A DNA stretch of 64,000 bases from Anthostomella pinea (GCA_963556695.1 CAUWAG010000018.1:3534001-3598000); one strand, 5' to 3'. Positions 32,972 through 45,374 are shown, counted from the first letter of the stretch. Made by a program: numbers and translations. The notes: generated by a model not told the origin, from the sequence alone.

Positions 32972-35900
32972 CTACGAACCCAGCAAAAACAGTCTCTCCA
33001 TGGCAGTAATCGCAGGCGGCTTCTGCTTTCGCCACGCCGCTTCCAGGTTCTCAGCCAGCACCGCACCCGCCCCCAGCGGCGTCCAAGTCTCGCCTCCCTC
33101 TCCGTCTCCTTTATCCCCGCCTCCCATCTTCTTCTCACCACTCCCAGGAAACACCTCCCCGACCGCGGCCCGACACCCCTCGACGACCTCATCCACCAGA
33201 CCCTCAAGCCCGCGCGCGCGCTCCAGCATGCCGCGGCGCACGAGCCCAAACACAAGACGCGCGACGTCGGGCCGCGTGGCCTCGACGCGGTCGACGAGCC
33301 GCCGCACGCTATTAACCAAATACTCCTCCTCGTACACCGTGCCCTTGCGGCCCCGGGCGCGCTTCTTCTCCTCGCGCTTGCGGTTCTTGCTCGTGGCGCG
33401 GCTGACGCCCGTGCCGACCGTGCCGACGCTCTGTCCTCCCGCGCCCTTGCCCGTGTACCGCGTGAAGAGGCTGCCGCCGCTGGTGCTGACGCGCGAGCTG
33501 GCCGCGACGGAGACGTCGTCGGGCAGGTCAGCGAGGGCGCCCGAGCGCTCGCCCTCGTAGAAGCCCAGGGGGTCCTCGGCGGCCTTGCGGCGGAGGTCGA
33601 GGATGCGCGGGACCTGTGCGCGCAGTTGCGCCTTGCAGTCCGCGAGGAACTCGGTGCTGCTGCTGAGGGCGTCGGCGAGGCCGCTGTCGACGGCCGTGGA
33701 GAGCAGGTCGGAACGCCCGCGCAGCAGGGCCAGGCGCAGGGCGTCGGCGAAGAGGTAGCCTTTACATAGGCAGGGGATGGCGCTTTCGATGGAGTTGAGG
33801 TGTTCGAGGTGGATCGTCGCGGCCGCTGCGTAGTCCTTGGCTTCGTAGACGGCGTCTGCGAGGGTCGTGGCGAGGTCCGCAAGGGCCTCGGGTGACATGG
33901 GCGGCGTCTGCTGTTGTGCGGTGAAGAGGCATTCGCGCCAGCATGAGACGCCGGCAGCGGAGTAACATCTCGTCGCTGCGGTGTAGTCATGGAGGGATTC
34001 GTAGGTAAGTCCTGCCTCACGCTTGCGGGACGTGGTTTCGAGGTGTAAGGCATACAGGCCTGTGAGGATGGTGAGGTTAGGTTGGTCGTAGCGGTATAGC
34101 TTCAAGGCTGCCGTATGAAGCGAGTGCTTAACGGTATATTCTTGAACTTCCTTGTGGGCGTGTATGGCCTGTAGGTGAGACAGAGCTTTCTCATGTCTGT
34201 TGAGGTGATCGTCGATGGCAAATTTCCGCCGTAGGTCAGGGAGTTGGTGTAGATTTTGGATAAAAGGAAGGTATTCCCTAGGGTCTCTTTGCGACTGTTG
34301 TGCAACGAGAAGTGCCAGGTCCAGGTGGTAGAGACCCAACGCTCCATCGTACAACGTGTTTACATCTGCGAGGAAGCAAATGTGTTCAACAGCCTTTTCA
34401 GCAAGCTGCTCATCTTCCTGCATCAACGTAGCAACGACCAGAAGCCCATCTTCGTAGGCTGGTGGGGCCTTGCAAACATTGGCGGTTATGATATTTTGCA
34501 GAGTGCCATGGTCCATCACCTTGCGCGAGCGAAGATGAGATAATACGGCATCACATATCGTGTTGACCTTTGAGGTTTTGGTACCAATGGTCACTTCATG
34601 GGTGGGCTCTTCCGGTAATGGTTCGCCCTTGGTACTTTTCGTGTCTCGATACACCGTTTGCGTGACGTCCTCGTCTCTGTGCCGTGTTAGACCCACGTGT
34701 CATGACACGTTCAACAGCCGTACTTACCGTAACGCTGAGAGGAAGAGATCAATGTTCGCCACGTCCGAGACTTGATCAAGGAACAGTCCAGTATTGCTAA
34801 GGAATTGCTGAGGTCTGTGGTCGTAGAGGATGTTCATGTCCACACGCTGAGTCCGGCAATGGGAGAAGGCTTTTCGATAATCAGAGGCTTCGATAAGTTG
34901 TCTGATCCCCGCGACGACCATAGCTCGAGGGAAGATGGTCTCTAGGTTTCCACGAGGCATCTGTAAGACTAAGCTCATGTTTGTGGGCATGGCTGTTACA
35001 AGCCGGGCGCCTCTCTCGATGCTTCGACACCTTTCGTCCTTTTCAGGGTCATCCGGAGGTACCTCTAATTCTAAGCTTGGTCAGTATGCCGTGACAGCTG
35101 AGATTAGATTTGGTGATTACCGTCTACCTCAGTCAAGTGAATGAACTTGACAAGGTGATTTGTGGTCGTAATGACTAGATGAGCTGGTGTGACGAGGAAG
35201 GAGGTACAGTTTTTGAGAAGAAGGCGGGGATTTGCGTAGAGATGTCCATTCCGAGACAATCCTATGACGATGACGCTCCCTGCCAGATCTATTACCTCGC
35301 TCCACGGAAGCTGAGATGTGAGGCGTACTGAGTACATCTCATCTTGCTGGTCAACTACGCCGTGCAGCCTGCCTAAACCGTCCTGGACGAGGACATCCGT
35401 AGAACTCGCTTGCGTCACTCGGACGAAGCCGAACATTGACCCGGCGTATAGGGTCGAGCTAGACAGGAACTCCCCAGTGGATGGATCGAGGCTGTGTGAA
35501 TGGATTGTTGGCCCCTTTCCGGAACACAGACAATGTATGGTATCGTTCTCAGTGACAGCTATCTGTAATGGCACAAGAGCTTCACCTGGGTTCTCCTTGG
35601 CAAATGACAAGCTGCCAATCAGACGAGGAGGTAGGGACCGCTGCTGCTTTGTCGTCCACCGATACACGTCAAATCCATTCTGATGCAGCACAACCATGAA
35701 GGTGTTTGCGGGAGAGAACGCGACATCGACTGCTGGCGACGACACCTGAAGCTCGAACATGGCCATGGGAGGCGGCACATTGGCTGTCCGGAAGGGTGTG
35801 ATTTTGAGTTTGTTGCCGTCAATTACTGCAACTGCTCCGTAATCATATGGTGGAGCGAGGGACCCCCGAGACACCTCGAAGATGTACTCTGCCAAAACGA

Positions 35901-37144
35901 ACTTGCCTAAGATACTATTAGAGTTGCGGTCAGAGAATTTGTATTTCATACATACCTGAGATGGCAGCACCGAAACGTAATGGCTTCTCGGGGTGCCACG
36001 TGAGGCACTGGAGCCTGTCCTTGGTGAATATCTCCTGCTTCAGATACCAATGGTAGTTGCCCATAGTCCAGAGCTGAATCCTGTCATCCAAAATGACGGC
36101 TAGGACAGAGGAGTCTGAGTTCCAGTGAAGCCGTATCTGGTCCTGTGCCAGAGTTCCTCCTCCAGGGGCTCTCAAGGAGAACTGTCCATGTCTGAGGCCG
36201 TTCCTCTCGAAAAATATGACGTCCACCCGGTCCTCCAGACGTTGAATGCCGACCATGAGGTTGCCGGACGGCCGCCAACTTAGGGCGCCTTCCATGCCAT
36301 CGACAGGCTCGCTCACGCTATCGAGCACTCCGTCTCGAGAGTAGACTCGGATGACCCTCCGAATGCCCTCCTCGATCGAGTTGACAGCGACATATGCGCC
36401 GTCTCCCCTCCAGCTAATGGCGGTGCTCTTGTCGTCATTAGAGCTGGAGACGCCCTCGTCCACCTTCTCCGGTATCGTGGGATCCCGAAGCGCTTTCGCA
36501 CCCCTGCCCTGGAACTGGGTCTCCTTCTTGCCCCAGCCCACGGAGACGTGCTTGGAGGCCTTGAGGTCGTCCGCCGTCATGGTCATGTCGGTGATGCCAT
36601 CGAAGTTGCGGCTCATGAAGACCATGGTGTTCGCCTTGGTGGTGATGGCCAGGAGTTCCTCGTCCGGCGACCAGCTGGCGGCGGTGATGCCCTCATCTAT
36701 GCCGCCCATGATCTCGATGTGCACGCCGTCAGCCGGGGACGAGCCCTCCGTTTCCTGCACGATGACGATGTCGCCTCCTTCCAGCACCAGACATGTTGTG
36801 AGGCTGTCGCTGAAGTGGTGCAGGCTCACGACCCTGTCGACGGCCAAGTCTGGACTGGGACTGGGAGCGTCCCATGATGCGACCTCTCGACATTCACTAC
36901 GCCGTGGTGAGCATGAATGTCCCAAATGCATCGATGTTTGAGGAACTACTTACACGTCTATCGAAGAGGCTCTAACGTGCTCCAAGATCCTTACAAGCCT
37001 AATCCGCCCATCTGTTTCTCGGGGACCTAGGGTGCACAGCACTTCGTCCTTGGCTGGGTCCCAGCACGACGACGTGATGAGCTCCCCATCGAGGTCTGTC
37101 GATGAGGTCCAGACGTTGTATCGAATATTGCGCAGATTTCGCAT
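32972..37144 (-). CDS. elp1: Elongator complex subunit Elp1 (IKAP/Iki3), five exons
   Basis: The model is complement of join(32972-34676, 34728-35070, 35121-35906, 35956-36896, 36954-37144), 1321 residues, a normal length. The N-terminal half forms the WD40 propellers; typical blocks are MRNLRNIRYN at the start, GGIDEGITAASWSPDEELLA and ISWRGDGAYVAVNS. From about residue 700 the protein is an alpha-helical repeat solenoid (DYRKAFSHCRTQRVDMNILYDH, DVTQTVYRDTKST). A basic segment near residue 1180 (SKNRKREEKKRARGRK) matches the tRNA-binding region of Elp1. Elongator modifies wobble uridines of tRNAs in the cytosol; Elp1 is its scaffold. All four introns are 46-60 nt and in phase. The last exon is noticeably GC-rich. 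Confidence 0.95.
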
Positions 37145-37860
37145 TATGGGCGTGACTTGGTCTGAGCTGGTTGCAGCTACTGTACCTCCCTGCGGCGCTT
37201 CAATGAGTCTGCGATGATGCAGCCTCCAATCTGATGAACTAGACCGTGTCTTTCGAATTTTCTTGTAAAATTGACACTGTACTGCTGTGCAGGAGTGCCC
37301 CCCAATGGCTAACGTGAGCGTGGTCCGTGCGCGTGTTGCTCTACCGTAAACAAATACGGTTTACGCACTATACGGCAGATGCTTCAGTTCTTCGGGTGAC
37401 TGGAGTGAACAATCACACAATTGAATGCATGTGCCTCGGCCTCGGGAGAAAACGCTATGACAGGCTTCTAGTGTGGCTGAAGCTCCAGCACCAAGCTTTG
37501 GGCCTTGGCTCATCCCTGCCCAGCGCCAGAAGATCTGCAAGCCATTCAAAGGTTATCTCCACACGAATTGAGTTCGTGGTGACCCCATGCTTCCGAATCA
37601 GTCAGTGCCGTACGTCTCGTAGCCGGGTCGCACCATCATCTGATGATCCCCTCTACTGTACACCCTCTGACACCGTCAAGACATAATACATGTCAAGACC
37701 ACCTACTCACCTATGTATCCCGTCTCTTCCAGTTTGCGAACGAGTCTGATTGAAGTCGTTCAAGCTTATTAGTATCCAGCTGATCGTCCCATTGTTGATC
37801 CATCTACCCTAGGTACTCACCTATAGCCGGGCTCTGTCCTCTGTCTCTCCTCGCGCCATC
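37145..37860. other. Divergent promoter region of ELP1 and the DUF3984-type gene
   Basis: About 700 nt lie between the two start codons. No TATA box or other feature was clear. Confidence 0.5.
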
Positions 37861-39009
37861 ATGGACGTCGCCTACAAGCAGCACGCCAACCAGGCGCGGC
37901 GAAAGGGCAGGTCCTCCACTAACCTCCACCACCTCTCCCTCGCACCCCTCACATCCAAGCTGCCGCTCACCGATCCCGAAGACCTGCCCGATCTCGTCGG
38001 CGCGCCCCTCCAGCACAACGTGTCCTACCTGCAGGGCAAGTCCGCGCCCACGACCCCGAGACTCCTGCAGTCCCCGCCTCGAACCCGCGGCAACTCGCCC
38101 CGCCGGCGGGCCTCCATCCCCGATACCTCGGACGTCCAGCTGCCGAAGAGCAAGTCTACAACCCACCTGAGCGTGTCCAAGACCCAACGCCACGGCCCGG
38201 GCGCGCTGTCGCCGCTGCCACGACGCCGTCCCGATGACCACGAGCGGAATGATAGTGATTGGCTGCTGCGCACAGCGGCCCTGGTCAGTTCCGAGGCCCG
38301 CGAGTCCAAGGGACAGGCATGGCTCGTCTCCAGAGCCAGCTCGACCAGCCTGACCGGCGTGCGGGATGCCGAGGAGGAGGCCTACCAACGGGAACTTGCC
38401 AGAGAGAGGGAGCTCGCCAGTCTACGAGGCAGCCGTCGGGGCAGCCGTCGGGGCAGCACAGCTGGGGCAGACGAGGATGTGCTCTTGCCACACAGTCGGT
38501 TTGGCAGTCGTTCACACAGCAGGGTGGGGAGCAGGTCTCAACTAAAGATGCCGTCGCATACACCTCTGCGTACACCTTTGAGGACGCCCTTGGAGCGTCT
38601 AGCTCGGGAAGGTGGTTATTTCAACCACCACGAGCTATCACTCGAGGAACACATTGCCGGTCCCGACTTCGTCAGCCTAGACGAGAAGCTCGAGTCCATC
38701 GAGATAGATACGAGCCAGGCAGACGAGGCAACCGTCCGGAGATTAGTCAGTCGGAGAAGCGTCGGCATGGGCGCCTGGATGTGGTCTCTCTTCTCGGTCG
38801 ATGAGAACGACGAAGACTCGGATAATGCCGACGACGACATGACGGATGGTGAGACAGACAGCCAGCTTCCACGCACTCCGAGCACCGTCGATTTCGAAGG
38901 TTTCTCAAACTTACCTGACGAGCGGGTTCCACCCCCTAAAGACGACGAGGGCAGTGGCTGGGGAGACGCAGCGTGGCTGCTCAGCGTGGCGGCCAAGGTG
39001 TTGGTGTAA
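37861..39009 (+). CDS. DUF3984-type fungal protein
   Basis: This is a single exon of 382 residues. The protein is largely disordered and Ser/Arg-rich, with short repeats (GSRRGSRRGS, TPLRTPLRTPLE). Three more ordered patches are the N-terminus (MDVAYKQHANQARRKGRSST), a DSDWLLRTAALVSSEARESKGQAWL-type segment near residues 130-155 (only part quoted) and the end (GWGDAAWLLSVAAKVLV). I associate this pattern with the fungal DUF3984 family, from memory. No catalytic residues or membrane segments are visible. The function is unknown. The ATG at 37861 directly follows a pyrimidine-rich leader and has a good context (CATCATGG). Confidence 0.8.
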   Translation: MDVAYKQHANQARRKGRSSTNLHHLSLAPLTSKLPLTDPEDLPDLVGAPLQHNVSYLQGKSAPTTPRLLQSPPRTRGNSPRRRASIPDTSDVQLPKSKSTTHLSVSKTQRHGPGALSPLPRRRPDDHERNDSDWLLRTAALVSSEARESKGQAWLVSRASSTSLTGVRDAEEEAYQRELARERELASLRGSRRGSRRGSTAGADEDVLLPHSRFGSRSHSRVGSRSQLKMPSHTPLRTPLRTPLERLAREGGYFNHHELSLEEHIAGPDFVSLDEKLESIEIDTSQADEATVRRLVSRRSVGMGAWMWSLFSVDENDEDSDNADDDMTDGETDSQLPRTPSTVDFEGFSNLPDERVPPPKDDEGSGWGDAAWLLSVAAKVLV

Positions 39010-42000
39010 GATTTTGAGACACCGATTCATTCATTGGCCGAGCGTCAGGGAAATCCGAGGTGCTGGGACAGCATGGTTCTGGTATCATGCATCATGTCCG
39101 CGTGCTCATGTCCGCGAGTTGGCATGACGGCACACGAGCAGCATGCTGCCCACGTGTGTGGCGGCCACTATGTCTATGCAACACATGTTTGTGTACGGAG
39201 TTGCTCTGAGCTTTTGGGTTGGTTCGGGCTACACTTAAGTACGGCAGTAATGAGGATTATACGGAGCTGGTTCGTTCTGTTCTGGTTAGGATTAGACGAA
39301 GCGATTGATGACTCGTCAATAAAAATAGAACAATCAAATCTGATGTTCGCCCTGTTGTTCTACGATGGATTATACGCAATTGCCAATGCCGACGGAGACC
39401 CATGCCCTTCAGTAAACCCGGGTCTTACAAGTCGACCATAACCATATTCTCACAAGAAGTACATGTATGCAGTAAGCACAACTTCAAGTCACAATTTCAA
39501 CGTCGGGACAATGAAAGAGAAAATGCCGGCTTGCCCGTGTACCCTCAAGCAGCTACAGTGCGGGGAAACCTCCACGATAGAGTCGGTCAGACCGGCCGTT
39601 CGACTCCTGGTCCGGCCATTCTCGAAAAAACAGGTTTCGAAAGTCATCGTTCATGCAGTCTCTTATGCATCCACGGCTGGGTTGCTTTGTGACCATGTCT
39701 GAGCTTCTTGTATTCGCGAGACGAGAGCGAGAGGAAAACAGTGAGCCGTTGAGCACCGGCAGCAGGAGATCCTCATCAGTCAGTGATAAGGGTTCACAGA
39801 GGCCAGCAGTCCCAGATAGGAAAGTGAGGCCAGATCAGATCCCTATCAGGCTCGGCCTGCGGAATTCACTCGGCTAGTGTGGTGGATAGCAGGGTACGCT
39901 TGTAAGCACATGCCTGTAATATCACGTTGCTCCTACATAGCGACTATCAGAACTAGTAAAAATGTGTTGCTCCTAGCGACTATCAAGACTAGTGAAGATG
40001 ACGCTGTGTAGTCCATGAGAACGTAAGGCTGAAGAGCGGCTATATCAACGTTGGCAATCCGGCGCTCCAGCAAGATGCCTGTGAAGAGGCGGGTTTGATC
40101 ACCCTACGAGCAGGTGTCTCGTACGATTGTGCGAAGCCGCATATCGATATCCACGCCGAGTGGCCGAGATATGTACGAAGAGCAAAATGAAGTGGACCTG
40201 GGAACTATTAGATTGGGAATGTCAGCCTGACAGCTACGGAAAAGGGGGGAGTTAGCCAGGTTGCATGGAGGCCCACGGAGCATCATGCGGATGCGTAAGT
40301 ACCGTGATGTGGAACAGCCGTGTCCCTCTCTTTTGTTTCCAGGCAAGCAAAATGCTTGGGAGGATAGAAGAATAGAAAACTCAAAAGGCCAGTCCGAGGA
40401 TCCTTGGTACCTGCCCTCGTGCTGCCTCTGACATGGGAGTTTTGGCTATGAAGTCGCACAGGCCGGACTGCAGTGTCACGTCACATGGACTGGAGGCTTA
40501 TGACGTTATTGGTACGTTCGTGTGAGCCCCACCAGAAAGACGAGACGAGACGAGGCTGCAGAGAGAGCCGAGAGATCAGAGAACTGAGAGAGAGAGCAGG
40601 GCGAGCATATTTGCTTGAAAGCCAGAGGAAGATGAGAGCCGGCAGCGCTTCACCATTGACGCCCACCTCACGATGCCTCCATGCGGGTATGTGGAGGGGC
40701 AGAGGTCCCGGTTCTGCCCCTCATTGACGGTGGAAATGGGCTGTCTTGGCGAGGTTTTCGCTGTGGGATCGGACGGATGTGTGTGGTGGTCTTCGGATGG
40801 TATTGAGCCATCCCGCTGCCCGCTGCCCGCTCGTGCACTGGAGGACCCTGCATCGGCGCAGGCCTGCATACGGGCTGCATGGTTTTGACCCCAGTTATAA
40901 CGGAGCCGAGCTGCCGAGTATCTTATCTCATAATAACATGAGGTGTTGAGTTGAGATACTCTGTAGAATATTGTTGCACCACCAAGCTCTGACTTCAGCA
41001 AACTTCCTTGGCGGACGTCCCTTGATACTAGGAGTGTATCTGGCTCTTTGCTTTGGATCGTTGCTTCCAATGGCTGGAAGGCGAGAAGACATGGTCTTGG
41101 TTCGCTTTGCCCCTTGGGGCGTGACAATGAAGACCGAGATGCTCATGGGTCATTCATGATAGTACACCTAGGGCCGAGGGCAGATGGAATGCTTGCCCGA
41201 ACCACCCGAGTTGTAGGTAATAGGATCTGCTCTCGTCCGCATGGCAGGCCTTGCTCGTGCAGGCTAGGAGGCAGCTTGACGGGAAATGTCATGACAAGGC
41301 GTGGTGCGTTAGAAGCTGTGCCGCTGTCTATCACGGAAATTTATAGTGATCAGTCGCACCTGGACATGTGAGGAAATATTGGTGGACATTCCCGCCTTCG
41401 CGTTTGCCCGCATTTATTGCCCTTCGTGGCAAGGATGACCATACATTCGCTCTTCGACAGCCTTGGTGAATTTAGCAGATAGAGTCGATGCTTCGTAGGG
41501 CTACCAAGATGGTGTTTTAGATTGACCAGAGCTGCCTTCAACACTCGAACAAGGCTATTCAACTGGTTGTTGGTTCTTCTTATCTCTGGGCGTCGAGTGC
41601 GGCTCTATGTTGGTGTTGGATTGGGTTTTGGTGTCAGCAGTGGTTTTCGACTTGAATGTGACTGTGAGGGAAGTTGACTGGATCTCATTCCATATTCGCA
41701 CACAGTGTGAGTATCTTACCATGACTGCCCTGGACCCTGACACGGAACTGGGGGTGAGGTGAGGGGAGATTTATTAGCCCCGCCGTTGATCTATGTCGTC
41801 AGTTGCGCCTTCCACTTCAGAACTCAGGCTGACAGCCCTAACCAGTGAGTCTCTTCGTAGCCAGCCGTTGCTTCTACCTACGGTAAGGTATTATTCAAAT
41901 TCAGTACTAAACATCAAAGGAAGCCCTAGAGAGGATGGGGGGCGCTTTCTGAGAAGAATCTGACTGGCGTCACAAGAGTTCCGGAAAAAATAAAAAATGT

Positions 42001-42350
42001 TCTCTCTCCATCCCATCGGGCCAGTTGCCGACATCAATGATGCAATCCCGAGTCCCTGACCCTGACCCTCATAGCCTCCCCACGTACCTACCTAGCAACG
42101 CCCTACGTACCACCTGGCGAGCTAGGTAGCCCGTCGCCGGCCTGACCTCGACAACGCGCACCTCCAAGTTCTATGTTTTCATGAATGGCCCTACGAAATG
42201 ACCTACATATGGCTGACAGCATACCCGTGCCTGAGGTATCGTGGTTACCAACCTCCAGCTTCGCCCGCCTAGGAACCTAAAGCACACCTCTAGCGCCTGC
42301 ATGCCTCGTCTTGCCAGCATCCTCTCTTTTCATTACCTTACAGAATAATT
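39010..42350. other. Long gene-free interval (about 3.3 kb)
   Basis: Open frames up to about 180 codons occur (for example the minus-strand frame 40576-41127) but none resembles a protein family, and they are unspliceable into anything recognisable by eye. A B-box-like GTTCGACTCC at 39599 does not fold into a tRNA. The interval may contain non-coding transcripts or degraded repeats. Confidence 0.45.
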
Positions 42351-42356
42351 TATAAG
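42351..42356 (+). promoter_or_regulatory. TATA box upstream of YPD1
   Basis: The site reads TATAAG, about 550 nt before the YPD1 ATG. The only nearby ATG (42301) lies upstream of it; none occurs between the box and the YPD1 start. Confidence 0.5.
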
Positions 42357-42658
42357 TATCCCACGAGTCTCGGGTCTCTATCTGTCTCCGGTCTCCAGCT
42401 CCGGGGACAGGCGTCAACAAGCCGAAAACGAGACACTGTGCCTGTGCACCACCACGTCACTAGACCCCTACTTCTCAGCTGCCTGCCTGCCCGCCCGCCG
42501 CCCACCCGCCGCCCCGTCAGCTGCACAACCTGCACCAGCACCGGTAGACCAATACCCCCACCACACCACCTTGGAAGGCCTTTTCCATCATCACTAAACT
42601 GGCTGTTCGGGTTAAAGTCGCCCTGCACCTTCACTAATTCCACCCACACGACACCCGA

Positions 42659-42683
42659 CACACACACACACACACACACACAC
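42659..42683 (+). repeat. (CA)12 dinucleotide microsatellite
   Basis: This is a perfect run of 12 CA units plus one base, inside the putative YPD1 leader. Confidence 0.97.
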
Positions 42684-42727
42684 GAGCGACTTCTTCCTAA
42701 TAAGCTGTGCCCGACTCACCTCGTCGT

Positions 42728-42729
<2 letters not shown>

Positions 42730-42793
<64 letters not shown>

Positions 42794-42801
42794 CGCCTGT
42801 G
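42730..42801 (+). repeat. Hexanucleotide repeat (CCTGTG)12 in the YPD1 leader
   Basis: There are ten perfect CCTGTG units, one CCTGCG and one more CCTGTG, 72 nt in total. It ends about 100 nt before the YPD1 start codon. It is directly visible; length variation between strains is expected for such tracts. Confidence 0.97.
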
Positions 42802-42903
42802 TCGCAAGCAGTGAGACCGCGCCGTGCACACTCTCACCACAACCGAAGCTGCTCGACCATTGACGCCTTCGCATCAGCATCTTGCGCATAGAGTCCATCC
42901 ATC

Positions 42904-43494
42904 ATGGCGGCTAGCGACCAGGTATGTACTTCCTTCAGCCAGCTCACTAGCCTCACCAGCGACAGTGCTGACTCGGTTGTTTTGCTTCCCAAAGAATGAC
43001 GATAGCCAGGACACCGGCAACATGCCCGACCTGGGCGATGCCATTGACATCGTCACATTTGGCCAGATTCTAGAGATGGATGACAGCGAAGAAGATCGTG
43101 AATTCTCCAAGTCCATCGTTTTCGGTTTCTTTGAGCAAGCTGAGGAGACATTTGAGAGCATGGACACAGCCTTGTGAGTCGCATTGCATGCACATATCGC
43201 TCTGCCTCACCACTTTAGACTGACCTGTCTCGTTTGCCTAGGGAAGAGAAGAACCTTGACGAGTTGTATAAGCTCGGTCACTTCTTGAAAGGCTCCTCAG
43301 CTACACTTGGTTTGACCAAGGTTAAGGACAGCTGTGAGAAGATACAGCGATATGGGAAGAAGGAGAATGAGGACGGCACCCCGGAACCCGACGAAGCGCT
43401 CTGCCTCCGCAGAATCACCGACACGCTTGCTACAGTCAAGACGGAGTACTCAGAAGTCGAAAAGATCCTCAAGAAGTTCTTCGATTCTGCCTAG
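42904..43494 (+). CDS. ypd1: Ypd1, histidine-containing phosphotransfer protein
   Basis: The model joins 42904-42921, 42995-43173 and 43242-43494, 149 residues. The HPt motif LGHFLKGSSATLGL carries the phospho-accepting His79; the surrounding four-helix bundle pattern is intact. An acidic N-terminus (residues 7-35) precedes it. Ypd1 relays phosphate from hybrid histidine kinases to the response regulators Ssk1 and Skn7 in osmotic and oxidative stress signalling. It is usually single-copy in fungi. Exon 1 is just 18 nt (MAASDQ). Both introns are phase-consistent; the second joins TT to G to restore Leu66. The leader is long, ATG-free and carries a hexanucleotide repeat. Confidence 0.95.
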
Positions 43495-44612
43495 GTCACC
43501 ATCTAGGGGCGGACGTTGTACCAATCCTGATAAGCCACGTGGACAGTCGCATAGCGACCATCGGCAGGCAGCTCATCCTTCATACGGCGCTCGTCACAAG
43601 GAGCACTCTGGACAACACGAGAAACAAAGGTTGTCCGAAGAGTTCCGAGGGACCGTGGGCACCTAACGCTCTACCTAGCCTTCAGCTGGCTTCCAAATAC
43701 CCGGCCGATCTTCCCATTGCCACCATGCTATAGAGAACTCTTTCCCCTCAAGACAGGTCTAGTGAAAGCAGGCGGACAGTTTGGCGGACGCTAGAGCTCA
43801 GTACATAGAGTGCGAGTCTTTGGAGTCTGCGGTTTTAGAGGTGAAGAACTTGTGTCTTTAGGAACAGGCACGCACGTGGATTGCGCTCTTTAATACAACT
43901 TGGATCGATCTGGTCTACCTCACAAACTGCCTTCTCATTCGCAATAACCGCTTCTGGCCTCACAGAAGCCCATCCAGAGCTCACCGACTGGCGACTGCAT
44001 CTTTGGGGGTCTCTTGTGACGCCATATGACGTCGGTCGCAGATGTCCTTTTGTGACGAATGAGTGCCACTTCTTTATGTTCTGGCCATGCCTATGCCGAT
44101 CTTTTCCATTCGGGGTGCCCTCATCAGTGCAGCTGCATACCTGTGTGGTTGGTTTTGTGACCAACTGGAAGAGCTGAAGGGATGGCGGGACTCCGAGTGA
44201 GGTTTTGTGGATAGACTTCTCACTGCAAGAGCACATGCAGATGAGCCGCATTGTTCTGTATGAAAGGCATCTACTTCGTAGTAGACTTGTGCCTAGCGGG
44301 ACAACCCTTTTCAGGCCCGGGGTGGAGCTTCCCATGGGTAAACATCTAACCTAACTTTGTACGCACCTACCTTAGATGCATATATTACACACCCGCCAAC
44401 GACATGCACAGGGCCGGTCTCCCCTCACGGCTTGCGATATGCGCACACCGTCGTACACGACATCTTACCGGATGAAGGTCGGGGCTATATGCGTGCTGGA
44501 CTGACTCCAAAGGCATACCTCGGCACAGCGGCTCCTGTCAATACCATAAGCCTTGGTCAAGAATCTCAAGGTCAGATCTGCTCGGTCGTCACAAGCTAGG
44601 TGTCTCTTCAGG
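43495..44612. other. Gene-free interval
   Basis: This is the 3' flank of YPD1 and the promoter of the next plus-strand gene. Nothing else was recognised. Confidence 0.5.
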
Positions 44613-45374
44613 ATGCCTCCGCGGCCATCACCCACGCACTTCCTGTGCATACAGCTCGTCAATGCCGCCTCACGTCACCAGCTCTCGGCAAACCTGGCAT
44701 CCTTCACTGCAGACGTGACCAGTCCCGACAGCTTTGGGATACCAGAGCAGGCAATCCGACCAGTTGGTACCTTGCACCTGACTGTGGGCATGATGAGTTT
44801 CCCCAAGAACGAGGGTCTCGACAAGGCGGTGGCACTCTTGAAAACATTGAATCCCAGGCAAATCGTGAGGAGTGTCCTTCCGCCTTCGACGACGGATGCA
44901 AAACCAACCCCGGATCACCAGGTTACAGAGACAAAGGAGCTTTCGGGTCCGCCGTCGCCGCTATTGTCAGTGACACTCAAGGGGCTGCATTCAATGCAAT
45001 CGCCCTCGAAAGCATCCATCCTCTACGCACCACCAGTCGACGAGGAGGACACCCTGATGAGGTTCTGCGAGAAGCTGAGGTCGGCGTTCCTCGAGGCCGA
45101 GCTGATGACCGAGGAGAACCGTCTGCTGCTCCTCCACGCCACGGTCGTGAACACCATCTACGTCAAGGGCAGGAGTTCCCGGGGCGGAGGAAAGGGGAGG
45201 AGCCGCGAGAAGCTCACTATCGATGCACGTGGCATCCTGGAGCGTTACGATGAATTTGTGTGGATGCAGGATGTCCCGATCGAGAAGATTGCGATTTGCA
45301 AGATGGGTGCGAAGAAACGGGATGATGGCGATGAGGCTTACGAGGTTGAGGCAGAGATCGATATGACCGGATAG
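44613..45374 (+). CDS. AKAP7/ASCC1-like 2H phosphoesterase-domain protein
   Basis: This is a single exon of 253 residues from the ATG at 44613 (MPPRPSPTHF); the frame is open further upstream but without an ATG. Both catalytic-type motifs of the 2H superfamily are present: HLTV at residues 55-58 and HATV at 175-178. The segment THFLCIQLVNAASRHQL and the spacing of about 120 residues fit the AKAP7 nuclear-localisation/2'-5' RNA ligase-like domain found in AKAP7 and ASCC1. Such domains bind or cleave cyclic or 2'-5' phosphodiesters in RNA or nucleotides. There is no KH domain, so it is not a full ASCC1. Substrate and role are unknown. Confidence 0.85.
   Translation: MPPRPSPTHFLCIQLVNAASRHQLSANLASFTADVTSPDSFGIPEQAIRPVGTLHLTVGMMSFPKNEGLDKAVALLKTLNPRQIVRSVLPPSTTDAKPTPDHQVTETKELSGPPSPLLSVTLKGLHSMQSPSKASILYAPPVDEEDTLMRFCEKLRSAFLEAELMTEENRLLLLHATVVNTIYVKGRSSRGGGKGRSREKLTIDARGILERYDEFVWMQDVPIEKIAICKMGAKKRDDGDEAYEVEAEIDMTG

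Larger units (their letters stand above)
42357..42903 (+). promoter_or_regulatory. ATG-free leader region of YPD1
   Basis: No ATG occurs in any frame from 42304 to 42903 (600 nt; about nine expected). The region is C-rich and contains two microsatellites. With the TATA box at 42351 this looks like a 5'UTR of roughly 500 nt. Confidence 0.5.

Noticed and set aside
39534..39632. Possible tRNA: B-box-like GTTCGACTCC at about 39599
   Set aside because: The five bases before the loop do not pair with those after it, no A box is present at the right distance and no acceptor stem forms.
42438..42863. Possible Cys-Ala/Gln-Ala repeat protein across the hexamer repeat
   Set aside because: The frame has no ATG and the repeat is better explained as part of the YPD1 leader.
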